From the NCBI RefSeq assembly GCF_947623445.1, contig NC_135244.1, positions 6,076,001 through 6,140,000 on the forward strand: 64,000 nucleotides of DNA. Reading direction: 5' to 3'. The translations under genes were made by a program, and so were the position numbers. The notes under the pieces were generated by a model. The model was not told where the DNA came from and made no database searches. It saw only the letters and a list, made by a program, of their open reading frames with translations. Source of the stretch: Clavelina lepadiformis. Its lineage: Eukaryota; Chordata; Ascidiacea; Aplousobranchia; Clavelinidae. Positions 45,301 through 53,764 of this stretch are shown piece after piece (position 1 is the first letter of the stretch; each line of letters starts with the position of its first letter).

Positions 45301-45827
45301 CCAGTAAATCACCGGAAACTCCTGTGCTTAAATGCAAAATTACTCGTTCGCTTTTGCCTAGTAAGGTACAAAGTAACTTCCTGCCTGGAAGAATGAATTG
45401 GGTTGTGCAGAGCTCGGCAGTAGACTACCTGCACTTGCTTCTAGTAGCCATGCGTTGGTTGATAAATGAATACGAACTAAATGCACGATTCCTAATCAGC
45501 ATTCATGATGAGGTTCGTTACATGGTTTCATCAAAGGACAGCTATAAAATTGCACTAGCTTTAAACATATCAAACCTGCTCACTCGTAGCATGTTTGCTC
45601 ACAAGTTGGGTATGCATGACCTTCCGTTTAGTGTTGCTTTTTTCAGTTCTGTTGAAATCGATCAAGTGATAAGAAAAGAGTCATCTGATGATTGTTTCAC
45701 ACCATCAAACCCCAGTGGATTGCAAAATAAATATGGAATACCACTTGGAGAATCACTGGATATTGTTGATATTCTCAAAAAGACTGATCAGGGATTGCTG
45801 GTTACAAGTCGTGAGAGATGTGAATAG
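42372..45827 (+). CDS. POLG: POLG, mitochondrial DNA polymerase gamma catalytic subunit
   Basis: Replicative DNA polymerase and 3'-5' proofreading exonuclease of mitochondria (family A). The gene is one intronless exon of 1,151 aa (human 1,239). The start MTGICFRQSHCCRYISKQAW is basic, lacks acidic residues and fits a mitochondrial presequence. Exonuclease motifs: I VFDCEVLSS near residue 190 (catalytic Asp, Glu), II GHNVSYDRARIKEQYY near 256, III YCASDVYATYNV near 373. Polymerase motifs: A GADVDSEELWIASLFGDA near 793, B DLHSKTAKTIGTSRNAAK then FNYARMYGAGK near 836-866, C SIHDEVRYM near 1043 (catalytic Asp). In motif B the sequence is FNYARMYGAG where vertebrates have FNYGRIYGAG. The spacer region is shorter than in human. 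All catalytic residues are present, so the enzyme should be functional. Confidence 0.98.
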   Translation: MTGICFRQSHCCRYISKQAWNKCAVRFYSASCGKKKNTFVGNTNNKNEPRYNPVGIQMLPEGLHRQIFKQSYVDGHLSLCQNDMLEECIKHLSKFELWGQEPEKLPDLNFKLPEIKGKNINEHFENIAKEQASPYALALHSFLSCNLPKMPKKDTWVKKRGWTKYVSKENGEFEIFSVDFPDSSVLVFDCEVLSSISDVPIIATAVSEDAWFSWTSQHLFDDKNDLGNNLDSLVPMEPRELAISDPKNTPKKLIIGHNVSYDRARIKEQYYPQATNVRFLDTMSMHIAISGFNSQQRSMSLSGKSATDQDENKKTTLSQSWVQAGSLNNLSDVHKFYCGNSLEKSIRDTFVKGNLSDVQIQFNELMAYCASDVYATYNVLRVLTPLFFEHFPHVVTFAGMLEMGSMYLPVNGNWNRYIRSCEDEYEGLTLELKRHLQGLMNDACHLIQNKNYENDKWLWDVNWNTQNIKLLKSPRKNFQLEPEKHIRKLKTFLSNSTTYALDELSQLGKSCEPNDCYKHNNPNSIVNKLRITANRLPKVRTHMPGCPKWYSELCFKENDAEWSLDASKLSTLTRMTPKLLRMTWLGYPLHYQEKLGWGYLVPQAEEKALLSKLIDSDEAENTLQEINQNGNGFSETGFIHTPAENVQGLPNNDFFHKLPHKNGIENNVGSPLSHDFIGHIETGFLSSADSASAMRCLEINKMCSYWRSSQNRILSQMRINLTESVLPSSITQDASYNKELDCGAIVPQAAVCGTVSRRAVERTWLTASNIQPDRIGSELKCMVQAPPGFKFVGADVDSEELWIASLFGDASFIGEHGCTALSWMTLRGNKRDGTDLHSKTAKTIGTSRNAAKVFNYARMYGAGKQSLLRAYMQNNKNVPKDVAAKKINDLYKMTKGQLKYKLSYDALWFVKKTNVSICPTAKRTGWASYEDVARIKAAASEKFGQFKSVNNNDLICGRKWDDGIESHMFNKLEQVATSKSPETPVLKCKITRSLLPSKVQSNFLPGRMNWVVQSSAVDYLHLLLVAMRWLINEYELNARFLISIHDEVRYMVSSKDSYKIALALNISNLLTRSMFAHKLGMHDLPFSVAFFSSVEIDQVIRKESSDDCFTPSNPSGLQNKYGIPLGESLDIVDILKKTDQGLLVTSRERCE

Positions 45828-46564
45828 TTTTTCAGGGAGGAAAATGCAGTATCATTTTTGAGTTGCTTAATTTTGATTGTTCCTGCTTAACAGGTTGTTA
45901 TATTACCTGTAATTAAACATTTGTACTGTTGTTTTCTTGATATCATGTTGCTGTTTTTCATTTCTACCAGTTCGTTTTTTTTATTTGGAGAACATTCCAG
46001 CTGCATGGATACATTAGTTTACATTGTATCCAATTTGTTTTTGCTTTTGTAAATCCCACTGCCATTACTTGTAGTTGAACTTACAGGGAATGTAACCGTG
46101 TAGTTTTTTCATAATTGTATTTTGTGATTATTCACTCATACGATTTCTTAATCAGTGTCAGTTTTATAATCTCCTTTGCTTGAATTGTTTTTATTTCTTG
46201 TTCTGTTGATTGAAAGTTATCCAGTTCTTGCTTTGATTACATTTTGGATATACTCCCTTTGTTCATTTCAGTTAAATTTATTGTTGTATTTCATTACTAT
46301 TGTTGCAAACTTGTTCAGTGTTTTAGCATGATTTTGCCTTTTTCTTTCTGTATACTTTTATTCTTTTGCTATTAAGTATGGAACTGCCACAAAAAGCCTT
46401 CAGTCAAACATCGATACAATTTTCAGTGCCAAAATATCTACTAAACAATGACTTTTTATCAAATAATTCTACATTATTTTCAGATATATTTTTTGAATTA
46501 GACCTATGAAACTTTGTTGATAATTCTGGTGTTAAAACTTGTGATGTTATAGTTGAAAGCAAAT
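45828..46564. other. POLG 3' flank and TMEM243 upstream region
   Basis: A 737-bp T-rich gap between two same-strand genes. An ATTAAA in GTAATTAAACATTTG near 45910 is a plausible POLG poly(A) signal. The distance argues against a single tight operon of the ascidian type. No other feature was seen. Confidence 0.45.
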
Positions 46565-48001
46565 ATGATTGCATACACAGTACAAGATGACATGGATCGT
46601 CCTTTGTTTGGTGTTAGCACTCGAAGGGTAAGTTCATTTAATGTACGATAAGTATGTAATTGCCTTTGAACATATCAAATAGTTTTCATAATATCAAAAT
46701 GTAAAGTACCTGAAATATGCAGATTGCAGATATATATATGCACCAGATCAAATGTACCGTGTAGCTTAGAATGGTAAATATTATTTGTGTTATTATGCGT
46801 AGATACATATTATATATTTTAATTGACTCTTTACTTTTACCAAGTATGAACTTCTAGCTGGCTTTCGGCTGCTGTTTGCCAAAAGATTAACGAAAGCTGT
46901 TTATTCAGGAAAGGCTTTTGAATCTTGTAGTTGGACTAATTACCTCCCTGCTTGTAACAGCTACTCTGATCAGTGCTTTCGTTTTTCCTGACCCACATCA
47001 CATCAATCCTCTCAGCATCTTCTTTGCAGTCTGCATTGCTCTTGTCTGTGCATCTCTGTTAACACTGGTATGATGAGTTTTTATTCATTTGATATGAAAG
47101 TGTTTAATACACAATTAACCGGCTGCTAAGTTTAACCTTTATAGAAAGCAGTGTATGGCACTGTAAACAATACGCGGTTGAGGTTTGATAACATAACTTC
47201 GCTTAACTTTCATATAACTCAAAGGTAGTTAAATAGTCGCGGCAAAATGCTTATTAAAATGCATTTTACATAATCGAGAATTCCGGTGAAGTGCTTGTTG
47301 GGTAGCTGCTTGCACTATCTCAAAATGCAATGATGCCAAAGCAAAGTGTCAACTGGTTGTCATACCAACGTTAATTACTAGCATCTTGCGAAATTATACA
47401 GTCTCCCACTTTTGTGATGCAATAACATTGCTGTGGGTGGAATATCACAGGAAGTCGCAAGTCGAGAACCCAGGAAACCATTTTTATGTTTGCCAATATT
47501 CCATATATTCTTTTTGTTAAAGTATTTAGTAAGAGTTGTATTATATCCAGAATAGTACTATGCAACCAGTTGCTAATGACTTAATAAGCAATTTCCAGGT
47601 ACATGGGAAAGTAGCACCAGAGAGCTAACAAAATCGTTTAAAATGACAAATTGAAACGTTTTTTTTTTACATTAAATGCACCTATCACTTTTATGTGTAT
47701 TATGGGAAAACATTATGAAAACTGCAGTTTTGTACAAGTTTTGCTGCCCAAGTCCAGTAAAAAATGTGATTTGGTTTTGTTCCTTAAATAGTTGACGCTC
47801 AACTTTTAAAAATTTATTTACAAAGTAATTAATTAATTGCAGATTTACTGGTACCGACAAGGAGATGTTGATCCCAAATTTCGGAAAATGATATATTACA
47901 ATTCTATTGTAATTGTGCTTCTTTGTGTCTGTGCAAACTTATATTATCACGGTGACGAACTTGGCTTGAATACTTGCAATCAAACTTCTGACAGAGTTTA
48001 A
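46565..48001 (+). CDS. TMEM243: TMEM243 small membrane protein
   Basis: Conserved small multi-pass membrane protein of unknown function, known from vertebrates as a taxol-resistance-associated protein. Exons 46565-46627, 46909-47067 and 47843-48001, all phase 0, give 126 aa (human 118). Family blocks are DRPLFG near the N-terminus, LLNLVVGLITSLL, TLISAFVFPDP, PLSIFFAVCIALVC, IYWYRQGDVDPKFRKMIYY and LLCVCANLYYH. Three hydrophobic segments are visible. The short C-terminal tail beyond the family end (GDELGLNTCNQTSDRV) is specific to this gene. Confidence 0.95.
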
Positions 48002-48675
48002 GAGCTAGTTCAAAGTTATCTTCACTTGCAAGTGCAATGCTTTTTGTCATACTTTTCTAATACTGTAGTTGTAATTGTGATTTTAATTTTTGCCGTGTCT
48101 GCAAATACTATGATCTATTGCCCATTTTGTGCCTCATTATTGTCACTGTGAATATTATGCATTTTTTTCAAGGAATACTTTACCAGGATATGAACATATT
48201 TTTGTGGGTTATTGATCTGACCCTAAAAGATATTTATTGCAGTAGTTATTAAGTAATTTTGCCAATACAGTAGTAATTCGACACTGAAAGCACCTGCCTT
48301 CATGACAATCACTCATCTAAAGCTTACCTTGAGTAAATTAAATCAAAGTACCATGTAAGAAGTTAAGATTATCAATTACAAGTTTCCTTGTGTTCATTTT
48401 GTTTGTTCTGAGCGTGCTACATGTTGATTTATTTTCCACTTTGCAATTATCTCGCAGTGCTGTTTAACACAAACATTGAAGCTCAACCCATGCCTTAGCA
48501 GAACTGATCGATCAGTTTTTACATAACAACTTCGTAACTGGATAAACAATTGTTTTATATTTTCCGTTAAATGTCGCAAGCTTTGTATTGGTACGACACC
48601 ATTATTTCTTAAGCCTATGGATATGTAGTACAGCGTTTAGTTGATGAAACTTCAAGTACAAATTCGAAAAGCTTC
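48002..48675. other. TMEM243 3' flank
   Basis: AT-rich sequence between the TMEM243 stop codon and the edge of the ovoA duplication. It presumably contains the TMEM243 3' UTR. No feature was recognised. Confidence 0.4.
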
Positions 48676-48826
48676 ATATAGTTTAGCTATATCTGCAACT
48701 GCAGAAAAAATACTACTTCCTATAAGGAAGAATTTACACAAGTAATTGCTGTAAATAAACAGGTAACAGCATTTTGTTCTGCAAAATAATTTCATGTGTT
48801 TACAAACGATTACAATTTGTACTGTA

Positions 48827-49704
48827 CATAGGTGGGCAGTACCATGGCACTATAGTGGTGAATTACTTTTTCAGTGCCTATACCAATACTTTTGGAGAAA
48901 AGTACCGAATCCTTGTATCAAATTATTTTTTAAGAAGTTTTAGTCGATCTCGATATTTTTCAAGTGAGTATTTCAAGTTTATAAGAAGTATGTTTTTCAA
49001 AAGTTTATTTTCATGACACTTAACCCTATTTTCACTAGGTGTGGCTTCTCCCGCACACAGTCACAGCAAAACGTGGCATACAGTCGCATTGTTTGCTGTA
49101 GAAACTTGAAATTTGGTGACTTTTCCTAAAAAATGTTCAGCTATCTGTCCATGTTTGTTTTATAAAATTGGAGTTTGTAATTTTTGAGATATTTTCATAA
49201 TTTTGCTCTCTCTCCGCATTGAAGCGAATCGTTTACTCATTTACGCACCACTAACTCGACTAACTATTCTCTTCTCGCGGTCAGCTGGTTTTCCGCACAG
49301 CGGGGGCGCGGCGTAACAAGAAAAATTTCTAGAAATGTATCATTTGTGGAAATACTTAATTTACACTAAATTCACTTTCTTTTGCTTTACAATTATGATG
49401 TATAGTTTTCGAGTAATTAACTATTAAAAATGTGTGTGCGGGGTCGGCCACACCTAGTGAAAATGGCAAAGTCGCGAGCCCGGTATGGATAGGGTTAAAT
49501 GCCAACTATTACCATTCGATGAGCTTTTTTAATGAACAAATGTCTATCGAAGCTGCAAGAAGTGAGGCCACATATGTTTTGACCAAGAATAACCTGTAGC
49601 TGGGCCCGAATTGGGGAAAAAATTACATTTGCAACAGCGTTCTGTATTCAAAAAGTATCAAACTACTTTTTCGAAACAGCACGTGCACCGACTGCCCACC
49701 TCTG
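48827..49704. mobile_element. hAT element, 878 bp, with a nested piggyBac-type MITE
   Basis: Ends CATAGGTGGGCAGT and ACTGCCCACCTCTG. It is flanked by GTACTGTA (48819-48826) and GCACTGCA (49705-49712), 6 of 8 matching. The paralogous position in copy A (near 53595) has GCACTGCG without any insertion. The interior at 49024-49494 is a separate element. Confidence 0.82.
49024..49494. mobile_element. piggyBac-type MITE, 471 bp, nested in the hAT element
   Basis: Flanked on both sides by TTAA (49020-49023 and 49495-49498), with ends CCCTAT and ATAGGG. A 16-bp inner inverted repeat TTTTCACTAGGTGTGG occurs directly at the left end but about 26 bp inside the right end. TTAA duplications and CCC-starting ends are hallmarks of piggyBac elements. 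No transposase is present. Confidence 0.85.
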
Positions 49705-49865
49705 GCACTGCAACCATGCCGCATAACATTGTCTGCAAAGCATCATGCAATGTTAATTTGCGTATCTAAGCTTACAGTAATGTCAAGAAGTGAAGCTATT
49801 ATAATCTATTTCAATGCTTAATTACAAGTTTTAAAACAACCAAAGAAATGCTTTAGCCTTAGCGA

Positions 49866-51626
49866 CTAAACTTCAGCTTCATCAACAGGTGCTTTCCCCC
49901 ACACAGACAAGAAACATGTAATGCCATCGTCTGCTTCATGTTCTTCTTCCATCAGCAGTTGTAAGCTTGGTTCAAAATCTTTTCTCAGATGCTCAGGTTT
50001 CCACTGTTTGCTGACAACAATCGCGCGACCATTTCTACCGCTGGTTACCAGTTCTTTCATTCGAAGTAACCAGGCTAACAAATACAGAAAATAGTTCAAG
50101 AATTCAACTTTTTATACCACTTCTAAAATTTTATCCAAGTACATTACTAGGATTTAATAAAATGTAAAAACTGTGCGTTACCTCTTGGGTTCTGAGCCCT
50201 GTCGAGTATAGTGTTGATCACAACATTGAAGTCTTTGAGTTCGAACGGAATCCATGTTAGCTAAATTCGTGCATAAGTTAGTGAAAATTTGTAGATGATA
50301 TTAGTATCTCGATAAGCAAAAACGGAGTGATCGATTATTTAATTCGAACCAAGCCAAGTCAACTTATTACACTTGGAAACTCAAGTCAATCAATATCTGA
50401 AAGCAAAATATCATTTCTGTCAACAGAAATAGTTTAGTAATTTTACAAAAATTGCACCGTGCATGTTTTGAGGACAAACAAAATCATTTTGTCACACTTT
50501 AATGTACAGGGCTGCAGGCCTATTTGTGTTGGTTTTATCTTAACGCCGAAACTAAAGTAGGTAGAAAAAAATTGGAAACCACTGCGCTAATAAGTTGTTA
50601 CTTTTAAGCGACATAGTATTGTTTGACAGCTTACCAATTTGAATTCCACACGCTATGGGTTTGCGTCCTCCGGAATTGCAATCACATGAATTCCATTCTT
50701 AGTAACGACGTCATTTCCTAAACGTTAAACGTGAAGGTGTTTCAAACGGCTGGTACTCTAGTTTTCTTTATACAGTAGGAATATGCAAAACAACCAGCAA
50801 AGATTCTTCTCGTCGGCCTCACCTGCATTGCCGTGATACAGTCCGTTTGCTTTTAACTCGTTTGCAACGTGAAGAAGTGTCACAAGCGATAACCTGCAGT
50901 GATAGATAGGAGTAAGGTCGATAGATGCAGCAAGGAGCTTAGAAAACCCATTCCGAAAGTATTCACCACAAAACATAAAATGGTCATTAGATGGTCGGAT
51001 AATAGTCGATGGAAAATTCTACTAATCTACCTTGTCGCAAACTGCCGACAACTCAAACCAAAGTCGTCTAGGTCCACAGCCAACCAAAAGCACTCCGCTC
51101 TTGTAACAACTCTGGTTCGCGAGTGCGCAAATCCTTTTGAAAATCGCTAGGGTTTTGTTCGATTGCTTGCCACACTGTTCGTTAATAAACGTTGCAACAT
51201 TGTCTTCTGTGTCGCTCACGTAAAGAGAGTTACGCACACAGTACCTGAAAATTCCATGATATTGAACCGACAAGATTATTGTTACGCCCTAATTTTGTAG
51301 TTGCTTAATTTTGTGCTGTTATGTTGTGGGTCACGCAAAGTTGGGTTTAACTGTTACTGCGCCATCAGCATTGAACTAAAGGCAAATCGACCTTGTTTTA
51401 TTGTAACTTTGCATTACTGTAAGACAGTCGGGTATATCTACGACGTATTACCTAAAGATTTTGTATCCAAATTGTACACCGGTGTGTCGACGACAATTGC
51501 CGGAGACATTGTTTCCTCTGATATGCTCCTTGCCAGGCGAAAGCCTGCATGTTGTATAAAATGTCTTCGAAACCAAAAGCGAGCAAAACGAGATGCTTCA
51601 GCACCGGTGGAGATCCAACTACCACC
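49866..51626 (-). pseudogene. 3'-partial ovoA pseudogene (copy B)
   Basis: Copies of the last six ovoA exons: 51626-51452 (FGE-domain end, intact), 51233-51031 (methyltransferase start, 5'-truncated), 50893-50823, 50717-50635, 50260-50182 and 50074-49866. Damage relative to copy A: about 83 bp lost at the start of the methyltransferase exon, including its splice acceptor; the motif-I glycines changed (GCGPGRLGF to GCGPRRLWF); an 11-bp deletion between ACGTTGCA direct repeats in the next exon (71 versus 82 nt), shifting the frame; an in-frame TAG at 50655-50653; and loss of the AATAAA signal. No upstream half exists for this copy. I infer a decaying duplicate. The last exon is still open and very similar to copy A. 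Confidence 0.9.
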
Positions 51627-51817
51627 CTACGTATGCTAAGTTAGTTGATCACCCAATAGAGAAAGTATTGTTCGTGAACAATTTTAGCCTGGTTACAGGT
51701 CAGACAAGAGTGATTTGTTACGATATTTTAACGCAATTATCATATAACGTTGAATCACTATGGCTGGGCACTTTTTAGCTACAATAGTAAAATTTGTGTC
51801 CATTGTTTGGCTTAAAG

Positions 51818-52140
51818 CAGGGGCGGGCAACTTCTTCGGTCGGCGGGCCTGATATGAGAAAATGAAGTACTTGGCGGGCCGGATTCCTGAATAGATTGGA
51901 ACGCAGCTTGGTCTTATTAATGTTCATGGTCGAAAATGTTTGCTCATAAATGTATGTAGACCCGAACAGAACAAGTAGATTTATGGCCATCTTTCTCAGG
52001 TTGGCAAACTTGGACTTATTCAGTGACGCAATACAGGGATTGCGGCAGAATGTGGCCGCAGGCCACATTATCATGTAAGACCGGAAACTGTCTGCGGGCC
52101 GCTCAAAATCCCGTCGCGGGCCGTATGTTGCCCACCCCTG
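51818..52140 (-). mobile_element. hAT element with a transposase C-terminal remnant, 323 bp
   Basis: Ends CAGGGGCGGGCAAC and GTTGCCCACCCCTG, with perfect target duplications GCTTAAAG at 51810-51817 and 52141-52148. It is about 97% identical to the 12603 copy and the same length, with the same FGSTYIYEQTFSTMN fragment on the minus strand. It is inserted in copy B after the ovoA duplication, since copy A lacks it. Confidence 0.94.
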
Positions 52141-52240
52141 GCTTAAAGGAAGCAAGATGTAAAGATTTGGAACAATTGTTATAGAAGTATCCACAAAATA
52201 TCGTCGACAAACGCCACATTCAAGACTAACCAATATCATG

Positions 52241-53435
52241 AGTGGTTGGCTTATGTGTTTGTAGAGCTTCGAAAAATGTTTGTAAGTCTTGTGAGGTACG
52301 ACCTGAACACTTATAAAATGGCACCTACCCCAGGGATGTTCAAAGTCTTCCGGAAGGGAGGGTTGGAAGCCAAATGTTATCTCAGCTTTTAGATTCTGAA
52401 AGACCTATTTTTAGCCTGTTCCTCACTCTTGCTCTTAAAGCCAAAAGGGTAAGCGGAAGAGACATTTTTCTGGATCATAAAAGCTCAGTCCGAAGGGATT
52501 TTAAAAACTTCTTAAAGCGGTGCGACAAAAATGACACATAATTTTCCGTCCATACTTGTAATTTGTCACGTTGTTAGTAAATTAAAGAAATCTATTTTTT
52601 GCTTGTCTAGACAAAATCATTGAAAATATTTGCAACCATTCCACTGTCTGCATATGATCGATTGATTAAATTGATGTAGAACGAAATGCTTTTGATATGA
52701 ATTAAGTGTCTTTGTGACAATTTCCCACGAAAAGTTTTTCGAAACTTCTGCTTTACTTTACCATGGTATCATTAAGTATATCACGAGAGATTGTTGAGTA
52801 AAATTTAAGTATGTATACGGCAATATCAAGTTACTTAGTAATGTACTAAAATAACGATTGATTTTACCAAAGGGCCACTGACTCAACTTTGTCTTGGGCC
52901 CCACCCAGTCTTACTCTGCTCCTGGTCAGGATATTGGTAGACTCCTTGCTCCTGCTTTTTTATTACTCGCCAGATAGCACCTGTCCCTATGAAAAATAAT
53001 GGCTCTGCTGAAGCTTATTTTTAACTAGACTTGCAGTAGGACTAGATTTAATTTATCAAAGTTCAACACAAAATTTCAAATCAATTACGGTTCCCTTATG
53101 CGCATTATGTTATTTTCTAAGTATAATGTGTGTTCAATTGTACCCGGTTTGCTCATTAATATTTGGTTTTAAGTGCCTATTAATTTAAAAATCAAAGCTC
53201 ATCATGTTATCACTTAACAAGTATGTAATTAGTTATTTATATAAGCAAGACATATATATAAGCAATATACAATTACTTTTATAAAGTGTCTCAAGGTTTG
53301 TGTTTACACCATTATATTTTTCTTTTCTTGAAAATTTAAATGACCATAGAATAAATGGTTTTTCAGTATAGTACCGGCGCACAACTTCCAGTTAATGAAA
53401 CATTTGCCGAAAAAAAATTCAAATATATATAACCT
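52241..53435. other. Spacer between the ovoA duplicates
   Basis: About 1.2 kb without similarity to ovoA and without a recognised gene, RNA or transposon. Confidence 0.45.
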
Positions 53436-53716
53436 ATAGTTTAGTTTAGAATGTCCACAAGCTATATCTGCAATTGCAGAAAAACTGCTACTTCCTATAA
53501 GGAAAAAATTACAAAAGTAATTGATGTAAATAAACAGGTAACAGCATTTTGTTCTGCAAAATAATTTCACTTGTATACAAACGATTACAATTGGCACTGC
53601 GAACGTGCCGTTTAAACCATTATCTACAAAAAATCAGGCAATGTTAATTTGCAAATCTAAACTTTAAGTGATATCAGGAGTTGAAGCTATTACAATCTAC
53701 TTAGGCTACTTAAATG

Positions 53717-53722
53717 TTTATT
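53717..53722 (-). promoter_or_regulatory. ovoA poly(A) signal
   Basis: AATAAA on the minus strand, 43 bp after the ovoA stop codon. The equivalent position in copy B (near 49820) reads CTTAATT on the plus strand, so the signal is lost there. Confidence 0.7.
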
Positions 53723-53764
53723 TACAAGTTCTAAAACAACCAAACAATGCTTTGGCCTTAGCGA

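Larger units (their letters stand above)
48676..52240 (-). repeat. Downstream copy (B) of the ovoA 3' tandem duplication
   Basis: This segment is a direct copy of about 53436-56057. The upper edge lies inside ovoA exon 10: B keeps only the last few codons and the splice donor (minus strand CATGATATTG|GTTAGTC). The lower edge lies beyond the stop codon, where both copies share GCTATATCTGCAA and AAACAGGTAACAGCATTTTG. Copy B contains two hAT insertions (48827-49704 and 51818-52140). About 1.2 kb of unrelated sequence separates the copies. Confidence 0.9.

Noticed and set aside
44612..45337. Antisense frames within POLG and DCAF11
   Set aside because: They are shadows of strongly conserved sense coding sequence and carry no family signature.
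45828..46564. POLG-TMEM243 as an ascidian operon
   Set aside because: The 737-bp gap and a plausible internal poly(A) signal do not fit the near-zero spacing typical of ascidian operons.
49866..51626. Copy B of ovoA as an alternative functional 3' end
   Set aside because: The premature TAG, 11-bp frameshift, missing acceptor and lost poly(A) signal make a productive alternative splice unlikely.
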